Assembly: GCF_000315625.1 (NCBI RefSeq)
Contig: NW_005434660.1
Span: 857,571-884,464 of the forward strand
Reading direction: 5' to 3'
Source of the DNA: Guillardia theta CCMP2712
Lineage: Eukaryota > Cryptophyceae > Pyrenomonadales > Geminigeraceae
DNA length: 26,894 nt
The notes beneath the pieces were generated by a model that did not search any database, was not told the origin of the DNA, and saw nothing but the letters and a program-made list of their open reading frames with translations. The position numbers and the translations under genes were made by a program. Shown here one piece after another: positions 1-8,262 of the stretch; position 1 is the first letter of the stretch, and every line of letters starts with the position of its first letter.

Positions 1-147
1 CCTCCCGCCTCTCCTTTCCTCCGCCCTCCTCCTCCTCCTGCCCTTGCTCCCCTCCCCTTCCTCCTCCTCCTCCTCCTCTCCCTCTGCACATCTCCCTTAT
101 TGCTCCTCCTCCTGCTCCACCCTCGGCTCCTCACCCTCCTGTCCCAG

Positions 148-1067
148 GCGTTCCTGCAGGAGGGGTACATGTTCCTCTTCAAACTCTCCGTGTCCATCGT
201 GGAGGCAATCAAGGCACAGATACTGGCAACGAAACAGAGCGAGGTCGGTGCTAGTCTCGTACGATGCGTCCTCTGACGTGACGTACAGGTCAACAAACTT
301 TTCGAGCTCATGAGGCTCGACGAGAAGGTCTTTCCCGATGACAACATGGACTTCTTCAAGTCCATCCTGCAAGCTGCCAAGGTCCCATCATCCCCCTCCT
401 CCCTATCCCACTTCTCAGCCTCTCGTCCTCTCATTTTCTCCCTCTTCTCTGCCTCTTTCCCCTGCCCCCTGTCCCTGTCCCTCACCCTTCCCCTCGCACT
501 CCCCATCTCTCTTCCTCCTCTTCCCCCTCCCCACATATCTCCCTCTTCTTCCTCCTCCTCCACCGCCACCACCGCTCACTCTTCCTTCCTACTTCCCTGC
601 TCTAGATGTTCTTCTCTCTTCACCTCTTGACCTGTCACCCTCCCTGATTTTCTTCTCCAGGATTGCGATCTCAAGTCCTCCGACATCGATGCCATGCGCG
701 CAACACAGATGAAGATCCTCCAGGAGAAGCTGGAGAAGGTGAAAGACCTCCAACCTTCCTCCCCTCCTGCCTCTCCTCCCTCCCTCCTTCCACCTTTGCT
801 CCCGCGCACACTTCCCTTCCTCGCTCCTTCCTGCCCCTCCCTCCCAACTTTCCCATCCCTCCCCTGCCACTTCTGAGCTGTCATCGAAGGTGCGAGAGAG
901 AGAGAAAGAGCTCAAGGACGACAGCGACGATGAGATCGTGTTCTCAGACGAGGACGAGGACGAGGAGGTACCTTCACGTTCTCCTCCTCCCTTCTCCCTC
1001 TCCCCCGTGCTGAGCTAGCGCTCCACAGGACGAATCCGAGAGGCTCGCGCGGCTGGCAGCGCAGTGA
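148..1067 (+). CDS. C-terminal exons of a TBC-domain (Rab GTPase-activating) protein, 5' end outside window
   Basis: Exons: 148-243, 289-381, 661-738, 878-967 and 1029-1067 (stop TGA 1065-1067). All introns start GT and end AG, and all joints are phase 0. The first exon reads AFLQEGYMFLFKLSVSIVEA, the typical C-terminal helix of TBC domains (Phe-x-x-Glu-Gly then a hydrophobic helix), which in the family stimulates GTP hydrolysis by Rab GTPases on endomembranes. The Arg and Gln finger motifs of the domain would lie upstream and are not visible. After the domain come a charged helix (exon 4), an acidic DDSDDE/DEDEDEE stretch in exon 5 and a short Ala/Arg end. The 45-nt intron 244-288 has an in-frame stop, so it must be spliced. 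The 878 acceptor (CTGAG) is weak. Positions 1-147 are a CT-rich intron. The family assignment rests on one helix, so it is good but not certain. Confidence 0.68.
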
Positions 1068-1312
1068 CAGTCCTGGCAGTCTCTCAAGCAGCTAAGGCCA
1101 TGGAGGCCAAGCATGGAGGCGCCTGTAATGGCTCTTGTCCTTAAGTTCAATAGCAATGAAACCAACGATCAGTCAGAACTCAGCAACTCTATCCTCTCCT
1201 ATCAAATACTGTGACAACCATCCCTGATTGAATTCAAACCCGACGGGACCGCTCTCTCTCCCTCCTCTCCTCTCTCACCTCCTCCTTCCCCTATGAGATC
1301 TTCTCGCTCTCC
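1068..1312. other. Convergent intergenic region (3' ends of the TBC and kinase genes)
   Basis: Two convergent genes end 245 nt apart. The region presumably holds both 3' UTRs. I see no open frame with coding character and no clear canonical AATAAA signal; CT-rich sequence occupies its right half. Confidence 0.6.
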
Positions 1313-3730
1313 TCACACCATCATCCGACGAGCCGTCGACTGCTGCGAGGCAAACGAGCTGCCGCCGTCCACAGACCTCGTAGACTTGTCCCTCTGCTGG
1401 GCCAGCAGCTGGTATGTTGTGCTGCACACGTTGTGAAGGTTTCGCTTCACGCAGTTCTCCACGTAGTCGTAGTTGAAGCCCATCTCCACCATCTGACGAG
1501 CTATCGCCTCATCCACCTCCAACTGCTGCAAACAACAGTTAGTCGAGCAGCAGCAGCAGAGGAGGAGGAGGAGGAGGAGGAGGAGGAGGAGGAGGAAGAC
1601 GCGAAGATAGCAAGACTTACATCTTCGCTCGGAATCTCCGCAGAGTAATCCTCTGATCTCTCGCTGTCGATCACCTTGACTCGCACGTTGGCAGCCTCGT
1701 GCCTGGCGAAGGCTGTGCGGCACCAGCTGTGCTGCTTGATCTCCTGGATCTGCGCTCGCTTCATGGAGTCAACAGTAAGCATCCTGCGGATCAAGTCCTT
1801 GCAGTCTTGCGACATGAACGACGGGCAGTCAAACTTTCCCTTCACGATACGACGGCAGAGCTCCTGGTTGCTGCTCCCTTGGAAGGGAAAGTACCCGCAG
1901 ACCATAGCGTACAGCACCACCCCGAGGCTCCAGATGTCAACGCTGGTGGGGTTGTAGGGCTTTCTCGCCACTATCTCTGGTGCAGCGTAAGAGGGAGATC
2001 CGCAGGCTTTCTTCAGCTTCTGTCCGGGCTTGAAGGAGACGCTGAAGCCGAAGTCAACGATCTTGATGTTCTTGTTCTCGTCGATGAGGAGGTTGTCCAA
2101 CTTCACGTCCCTGTGAACTATGCCCGAGTTGTGGCAGTGCTCTAGACCCTGCACGATCTGGACGAACAGCCGGCATGACTCGGCCTCGGATAGCTTTCGA
2201 TTCTCACGCACATACTTGCACAAGTCTCCTCCACTACTGAACTGCATGATGAGGTAGATCTTGAAAGGAACGTCCACCACCTCGTAGAGCTTGATGATGT
2301 TCGGGTGGGACAGTGCCTTGAGGATTCGTATCTCCCTCGCTACTCTGCTTCGTGCTTGGGGTTCCGTGAGCTTGCTCTTCTCGAATGTCTTCACTGCGAC
2401 TCTCTCATTGGTCAGCAGATGAGTGGCCAGCCTAACTTTGCCGTACGCTCCTTCCCCGAGTGTCTTGCCAATGTTATAGAAATCAATAGACGAGAATGGC
2501 TGAGATGTCAACTATCAGGTGACCGCAATCGTCAGGCAGCAAGGCACACACCTGTTTCTGTGAGTCTTTGGATAATGTTGAAATAATTCGACGCAGCTCA
2601 ATCATGTCAACTTTCTTGGTCTCAGCACTCTCTTTCTCCGACGCCGACGACTGCTTGCTCGAGGATTTCCCGTCGTTGTGGGCATCCGCATCCGAGGTCG
2701 CTTTGTTGGAATGCGGCAGCTTGTCCTGGTTGGCCTCCCTCTTCCCTCCCCCTGTGATGCCACAAGTCAACAAGACGTCAGAACAACTTCGAGGCTCCAA
2801 GTGCAAGACGCAGTTCAGCACCTGGATGCGATGGACCAGCGATCTCGACATCCCCTTTCTTTGTTTGCCCATCGTTTGCCGTTTGCGTCTTGGACACAGA
2901 CAGCAGGCTGTCCACGCTGACCTTGTCCAAGTCGCCAACCCCTACGTTCGCCTCGACCTTCGCTGCAATCGACGACGACCCTGTTGAGTGCTTGGCCTGT
3001 CCCCCGTACTAGCTCCACGTTAGTCAAGCTCTTAACAGTCAAGCAGCAGCACCTTGACAGGTTGAGAATCTCGTTGAGAGAGAGGCCGCAACGTCCCACT
3101 CGAAGGCCTTCCATCCGCAGTAGACAGGCGAGAGTGAGGGGCTTTAGAAGCTCTGTTCCGATTGAAAGCAGTCGGGTAGAGCATGGCGTCAGATGGCGGA
3201 CCTGGAAGACCAACAGGGTCAGCATGCATGGAACAAGACGCTTCTGCCCCTACCTGATCGCACGGCTTGAGAGCTCTCGTTCTCCTTTTGCTGCGGATTG
3301 TATGGAGCTTGTTTGATGGACAACTTTTCAGTTCTGTCCGTGATGGATTCCACGATTTCGTTGTCACCTACGGATGGTCAGGACAGCACACAGACTCGGC
3401 ATTTACATACCTTCTACAGTCTGCTGAGCTGATGTAGGAGCCAAACGGAAGTTCAGAGGTATTGTAACTTTCTTGGCATGCTGGCGCTTCCACCTTAACG
3501 GTGAAGCTTCAGTTTTCTCCCATGTCAGACTTTTCCTCTCAAGCTTACCTTGCGACTCTTGCATCCTCCATGGCATGCAAGCGGGCAAAGTCTGGAACTC
3601 GACGGGCAGCAAACTGAAACTGATCGTCAGCACTTTGAGGCTTTAGTCAGAGCTGCCATTTCCAGACCTTAGACCGCGGATCATCGCGATTCAACTTGTC
3701 GCCTCTTCCTGATGCAACAGCGACCGACAT
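1313..3730 (-). CDS. AMPK-related (SNF1/MARK/BRSK-like) Ser/Thr kinase with UBA domain and long N-terminal extension
   Basis: Minus-strand exons: 3730-3668 (tentative), 3640-3549, 3493-3411, 3367-3254, 3201-3053, 2996-2822, 2751-2552, 2499-1621 and 1525-1313; about 655 residues, phases consistent throughout. The kinase domain is about residues 298-555. It has the glycine loop GEGAYGKV, the VAVK lysine (about 329), HRDVKLDN, DFGFS, GSPSYAAPE and DIWSLGVVLY, so it should be catalytically competent. The last exon carries a UBA-like helix bundle (QMVEMGFNYDYVENCVKRNL), diagnostic of the AMPK-related family; such kinases act in polarity, energy stress and microtubule control. The N-terminal 290 residues are Ser/Lys/Gln-rich and probably disordered, with a short segment (about 29-65) that weakly recalls TPX2 repeats. 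The position equal to the LKB1-phosphorylated threonine is Lys. The kinase exon cannot start at 2511: that codon is TTG and the acceptor lies just after it at 2500. The first intron (27 nt, 3641-3667) is suspiciously short, so the start is less certain than the rest. Confidence 0.88.
1559..1597. repeat. (GGA)n microsatellite inside the last kinase intron
   Basis: About 39 nt of GGA triplets on the plus strand, i.e. a CCT-type polypyrimidine run on the sense (minus) strand, inside the 95-nt intron 1526-1620. A short CAG/CTG run (about 1547-1558) abuts it. Reading through it gives an artefactual poly-Ser tail. Confidence 0.85.
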
Positions 3731-4260
3731 CTTTGCTTTTTCGCCACCCGGTTCAGGGTTGTGACATCAACAATGGAGAGCTGTATGGGAATGTGGCGCG
3801 AGGAGCTAACAGCCCATGGACAAACTGAGGGCAGTCCGTTCAGTTTAACTGACAAAGCGTTTCAGTTGGGTGCGAAAACATGGCGTCCATGAGACTTGTC
3901 GTCGGGACTCTCCTCGTCCTCCTCTTCCCTTCGCTCAGCATCTCTCCCACCTCATCGATCGCTGTATCCTCAACATGCGCACCCCCATCGCCTCTCTCAA
4001 TCCCGATCGCCACAGCAAGGTCGATACTAGGCGCTCTCGGACACCTCATACCTTCTTCCGTTCACCTCTACACGTCTCCTTTCTCCTTGCCTGCATATCT
4101 GAAGTTTCGATCCATACAGCTGTCTTCGCCTCACTCCTCCTCCCTCCCTTCCCCTCTCCTCCCTCGTTTTCCTCATCTCTGTGCCGCTATGCAGGGATTT
4201 CAAACTCGGAATCCCGTCCCACACCGGTCATACACCTAAGAATTTACATACCGGTTTAAT
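3731..4260. other. Region with strand-ambiguous possible coding exon (3880-4239 +, or 3840-4049 -)
   Basis: On the plus strand, ATG 3880 opens a frame of 119 codons. Its first about 22 residues (MASMRLVVGTLLVLLFPSLS) look like a signal peptide, followed by Ser/Pro/Ala-rich sequence. On the minus strand, 4049-3840 encodes an Asp/Glu/Gly-containing frame of about 69 codons that looks just as protein-like. Neither connects to a second exon that I can join with confidence. From about 4120 the sequence turns CT-rich like an intron. It could be the first exon of a secreted or organelle-targeted protein, the last exon of a minus-strand gene, or noncoding. I do not choose. Confidence 0.25.
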
Positions 4261-4638
4261 ATACCATAAAATTGTTGAAACAGATAGGGTTGGGTATATC
4301 ACCCTACCTATTCATTCTTTTTGGCCGAACGGTCAACATCCAATAAAAATTGCATGTATCTGTGAGTCCGCCTCAGCGAAAGGCTATGATAATGATGTTG
4401 GGTGGCGATGCAGATGGGACCTCAAGCCCCATCATGCTTGTTTCAGGAAACAGCACAATGCAGAATCAACCAAGAACATCTATCTACATGCCATGTACTG
4501 CAATGCGAGAAATGCCGACGTGAGAAATGCCGACGTTGTTTTCATGCAATATGTGCGGGAAGTCCAGATAAACCCAATACATGCGAGCAAGAGCCCTCTT
4601 GCTCGCAACTTGGATTCCAGATAAACAGGTCAAGGGGA
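4261..4638. other. AT-richer intergenic stretch, no supported gene
   Basis: Base composition is clearly more AT-rich than the neighbouring genes. A 15-bp word GAGAAATGCCGACGT is nearly duplicated in tandem around 4506-4535. I see no coding exon that I can support. Confidence 0.45.
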
Positions 4639-4733
4639 AGATGTCAGATGTCAGATGTCAGATGTCAGATGTCAGATGTCAGATGTCAGATGTCAGATGT
4701 CAGATGCCAGATGTCAGATGCCAGATGTCAGAT
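4639..4733. repeat. 7-bp minisatellite (TCAGATG)n
   Basis: About 13 head-to-tail copies of the heptamer TCAGATG run through 4639-4733. Two copies near the right end carry GCCAGATG variants (T to C). There are no unique spacers, so it is a simple tandem array and not a CRISPR. Because 7 is not a multiple of 3 the array would read through all frames, which argues against coding use. Confidence 0.95.
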
Positions 4734-4945
4734 TGATCAGCAGAGGCTTTGAGTAGATTGCCAAGAGTCGAGGAAAGGGACAGGAAGCTAACAAGTGTTG
4801 GGATCAGCAAGTGAATTGGTTTTCGCTCTCAGGAGCAATCGTTTGGAAGAAAGAGTAAGATCGTGTGGAGATTGAAAGCAACCTTGATAGTGGATGATGA
4901 AGGATCCAAGAGGAAGGAAATAGAGACGGATCGCTGGGAACAAAA

Positions 4946-5670
4946 CTACGAGAAGACGTTGTCCATGATGTAGAAGACACCATCCATGGGGACGGGCCCT
5001 TCTTCGTAGATGTTGAGATTGTGGACAAAATTAATGCACGGTCCATTGCTGACATGCCTGCTGATTGCAATGACATAATCATTATCGTATGGGATAATGA
5101 GTTAACATATCACACATCCATCCCTGTTCTGGGCGTACTTGTACTTGACGACTCTCCAGGTCACATACACGTCCTCTTCCTCAAGGGCATATAACTTCAA
5201 GCAAAGATGGAATGGTATTAAACTGGTATTTGTATTGTATATCAGGCTATTTTTCAATCCATGCGCACGCTTTAGCAAGTTTAGTGAAAACTATACTGTG
5301 ATAGATCCTGGCCTTGGTACAGACATCATAGTAGCCAAATAAAGGGTAAAGTTTCATCTTCCAAACACACTCAATGCATGTGTGCCCGGTCCCTTTACCT
5401 CCTTCTCTTCGATTAGCCTTGCAATCTCCTTGAGTTCTCTTGCATACAGCACTGTCATTATCTTTCCATCCTCCCCTCTATCAGCTCGTTGTACAAAGTC
5501 TTGTAAAAGCTCAGGCGTTCCGAGAGGTCGGCAGGCAGCGAGGAAGCCTCGGACCCGCCGCGAAGCCGGACCAAGGGTAGGGGGCGCGACCTGCATAAGG
5601 GTGTCACTGGTCTTGATATCCCAGTACGACTTGGCATGGACCACAAGACGACCTCGCTGATGCTACTGGC
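4946..5670 (-). CDS. Unrecognised small protein gene, partial exon model
   Basis: Minus-strand exons: about 5670-5399, 5194-5139 and 5057 (or 5060)-4946 (stop TAG). The first exon ends in a good donor (GAG|GTAAAG) after a charged helical segment, TVLYARELKEIARLIEEKE. The second reads LYALEEEDVYVTWRVVKY. The third reads HVSNGPCINFVHNLNIYEEG and ends in GVFYIMDNVFS before the stop. Phases fit (0, then 2). The protein-like character of these peptides, in a region otherwise poor in coding signal, is the reason for the call. I do not recognise the family. The 5' end is unresolved: the frame can only enter through an acceptor near 5671, preceded by a GCC/GCG-rich tract (5672-5735). An extra exon between 5340 and 5195 is possible, since an acceptor after ACCAAG near 5306 opens another peptide. 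Confidence 0.42.
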
Positions 5671-5735
5671 CAGGGGGAGCAGGCGGCGGCGCAGGCGGCG
5701 CTGCAGGCGGCGGCGAAGATGGCGGCGAGGCTAGT
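5667..5735. repeat. GCGGCG-rich imperfect repeat
   Basis: Imperfect GCAGGCGGCGGC units on the plus strand, immediately 5' of the unrecognised minus-strand gene. In a plus frame it would encode an Ala/Gln-rich helix; on the minus strand it would be a Pro/Ala-rich start or an intron tract. I cannot tell which strand, if either, is used. Confidence 0.5.
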
Positions 5736-5972
5736 GGATCGATCCATGCCCATGAGCTGTTAGTAGAATCGGAGGATCAGCGAAGGATCCTATTCTACTC
5801 AAATATTCGTAGGTAGGAAGTCCTTCGCCAAGATTTATAAAGAACTTTCGGGAATGAACAGTACATGGGATGTAGACATGATATAAACGAAGACATGGAC
5901 TCGAAGACTTCAACAATTCCACGGTTCTCCCGCAACGGGATTCATAGCAGTCTCTTCAAAGTGGTCAGAACG

Positions 5973-6752
5973 TCAACGAATCTCTTTCAGACCAGCGCAT
6001 GCCCATTTGCGATTGAGATCCACGGAGTACACCTTCCCTTCTCCCCCTTTCCAGTTCGAACCTCGACGCATTTGCAAGGACACAGCCGAGCCAACAGGGC
6101 CTATCAGAAACTGCCCAAGGTCCTTGGTCTTCATGCCAATTACCTGCAAACACAATCAGGAACCAGACTGCGAAACAGGTTTCAAGAGCGTCTCTACAAG
6201 AATAAATGCATTATGAAAAATGCTCGATCATGCTGACAAAGAGATGCGGCCCTTACATCCTTGCCGTCGATGCGGACCAGGACGTCGCCCTCCTGGATCT
6301 GCTTGCTGGTATCTGCCGGTCCCCCGACGCTCAGGGCCTTGACATAGACATTGTAGTTGTTGTAGGTCGGATTGGAGCAATCTTCGAGGATCAATCCCAC
6401 ACCACACTCTCCAGCGCTGAAACAGACACGCTCAGCTTTGCCAGCTCATGAACGATCATACATGTCATTTGTACGAACCTTGTGTCCGGGAGGTCGGGAG
6501 GACGGGAGGACACACAACAAGTGATAGCAGCTCCAGAGACCCCCAGCCAGTCTCGTACTGCAGGAGGGATGACACTGAGGAGGTTTCCAAGAGCTCCGTC
6601 CTGCACTTCATCCTGGCGTGGCTCCTCCTCCTTCCCCGCTGTCGTTGGTGTCGGCGCACCCCTACCGCGATGCTTGGAGATCCCAGCGCTCTGCATCACG
6701 AGCTCCTCGTATTCTCTGTGCACAGCAAGATGAAACACTTGGCGCCGTTCAC
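5973..6752 (-). CDS. PDZ-domain protein, N-terminus unresolved
   Basis: Minus-strand exons: 6752-6479, 6416-6257 and 6143-5973 (stop TGA). Joints are phase 2 and phase 0 and both introns have GT..AG ends. The last two exons form a complete PDZ domain: the carboxylate-binding strand region CGVGLILEDC, the segment SVGGPADTSKQIQEGDVLVR, the strand IDGKDVIGM, then helix B (KTKDLGQFLIGPVGSAV) and the final strand SLQMRRG. PDZ domains bind short C-terminal peptides and serve as scaffolds or protease targeting modules; no protease or second domain is visible. About 19 residues follow the domain. The first exon encodes a polar segment with EYEELVMQSAG and ends in a Cys/Pro-rich stretch; it opens at an acceptor in phase 1, so at least one further 5' exon should exist upstream of 6752 but I could not find it. 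An alternative start is the in-frame ATG at residue MQSAG. Confidence 0.75.
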
Positions 6753-7285
6753 CTTACGCAGTTTGGCAGTCTCATATTTCGCTAGTTTCCTGGAGGGTAC
6801 CGTAGAAGTCAGCAGGCAGTGCCAACGTTCCAACACCCGTCAGTTACAGATCGGCAGTAATGGTTGCAATCAAGATATTCAATCATCTATGGCCCTTGAA
6901 GAAAAACCATGCATTTCCCGTGGTGCAGGGAAACAATCAATGAGCATCATGATTTACAATGTTGTCGGTTCGTTTCAAAGAACAATCCAATCAACCTTCC
7001 ATTCCAAACCAGAAGAACATGCGTTTGGAATGCTTCACAGCAACCCAACATCGATTGCATTCACAAGCATCATTGCACCATCAACTCCTTCTCTCCTTCT
7101 CTCCTTCTCCTCACCTTCCCCTCACCTTCCAAGGGCCCTGCCATGCACTGTGTGACCAATCACCTATCTCGCTCACCCCTGCGTTTACTAGCAGATATGT
7201 ACCCCTGGTATGATAAATTTAAACTCTAACTTGAATTTGATCAGCTTTAATTTGAAATTTAAATTTATAACTCTAAATCGCTTCA
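6753..7285. other. 5' flank of the PDZ gene, no supported exon
   Basis: Mixed composition, AT-rich near 7205-7285 with runs like TTTAAATTTA. Several short minus-strand frames exist, but none joins the PDZ gene with matching phase. The missing first exon of that gene is probably here. Confidence 0.4.
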
Positions 7286-8130
7286 ACTCTGGAAACTGCG
7301 TTTCCGGGAGTCCGGGCCGGCCTCAGTTGTGGTCCGGGCTCAACTTATCGCCGGAGTCGGACCGTACCGGTGACCTGCGTGCTGTCCGAGTCGGAGTGCC
7401 GCAGTGCGCCAACGGTGGCCGCTGAGCGGCCGGGCGAAGTTCAAGTTTGGATCGGATCCGATCAGACGGTGCCGCTGTCCGATCCCCAAACTTGGCTTGA
7501 AACTTTTTACTGATACCTCAACCTCTCCGAGCCTCGGACTGAGGCTGAGGTGACTGCCCGGCCACCGTCGGACGGGCCGCCGCGACTCCCGTCCCCGGAG
7601 CCTCAGAGTCCCGGTCGGGGGCCTCGGAACTTCGGAAGCCGGCCTCGATCCCAACGGTTTGCCGCTCCGATCTCCGTTAGCTTACTGATTTTTTTCTGCA
7701 TCAACAGTGCGCCGCCGCCCCGCGTCGTTAATATCCTATACCCGGCCTCTGTGGAGTGTTCTATGGAAATCGCCAAGAAACCTGATGGATTAGTTACTCG
7801 GAGCCGGGCCGGGCTGATGAGTCCAACGGACGTACGACAGGGGGCAGCTCAACTCAGAAGTGATGAGGCCCCGGGGGTAGGGTCCGACGGACCTGACATG
7901 GCCCAGTACGGTAGTACCGGGTACCGGAGTTGTACTCACGGTACTGCAGTCATGATGGTAGAGGGGGTGGTACCATATAGAACGGTTCGACGGTCACCGG
8001 GTCCCGGTCGGTTCGGGGGGCCAGGTGGGGTGGTACTACGGCTTGGAAAGAAGCCGCCATGTCGGGGGAACGTTGGGTTAGGGCAACATGGCGGAAGGAA
8101 GAATGGCAGCTGGGGGAGGACGGGATCGTG
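7286..8130. other. GC-rich island A in the divergent intergenic region
   Basis: Abrupt switch from AT-rich to strongly GC-rich sequence at about 7290. The island is full of CCGG, GTCCGG and GTAC words, with repeated CGGTAC/GTACCG motifs at 7908-7990 and an inverted pair of GCCGCCATGT / ACATGGCGG near 8052-8094. The 193-codon frame here (7550-8131) is Pro/Arg/Ser-rich and lacks a codon pattern like the neighbouring genes, so I treat it as noncoding. It lies between divergent genes and shares words with island B (18660-19290). It could be a mobile-element remnant or a promoter-associated island. Confidence 0.5.
7437..7505. repeat. Large imperfect inverted repeat (hairpin)
   Basis: The left arm, AAGTTCAAGTTTGGATCGGA (7437-7456), is the near reverse complement of the right arm at about 7478-7505 (TCCGATCCCCAAACTTGGCTTGAAACTT). 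The right arm has a few extra bases, and the loop is about 21 nt. A small internal palindrome, CGGATCCG, sits at the loop edge. It may be a terminal or internal structure of the element that forms island A. Confidence 0.8.
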
Positions 8131-8262
8131 ACCCTGCCCGAAGGTCTTGATGAGGTGAGCAAACAGCTGCGAAGCTGATCTTCGTAGATTCGTGATGCAC
8201 AATCGAAAGCTCCTCTGAATCCAGGAGGAAGAGAGGGAAAGGGCCTGAGAGTCCGTTTGTGC

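Noticed and set aside
1501-2511. Kinase starting at 2511 and ending in a poly-Ser/Ala tail
   Set aside because: The proposed start codon is TTG next to an acceptor, and the tail is translation of an intron. The real next exon (1525-1313) encodes a UBA domain in phase.
2905-3225. Leu/Arg/Cys-rich minus-strand frames as separate proteins
   Set aside because: Shadow frames of kinase exons 5 and 6; the chosen frames join in phase with all neighbouring exons.
4639-4733. CRISPR-like array
   Set aside because: Direct heptamer repeats without spacers, in a eukaryotic context with no cas genes.
7550-8131. 193-codon plus-strand open frame as a gene
   Set aside because: Low-complexity Pro/Arg/Gly composition in a GC-extreme island, no domain, no splice-linked neighbour. 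Open frames are expected at this GC content.
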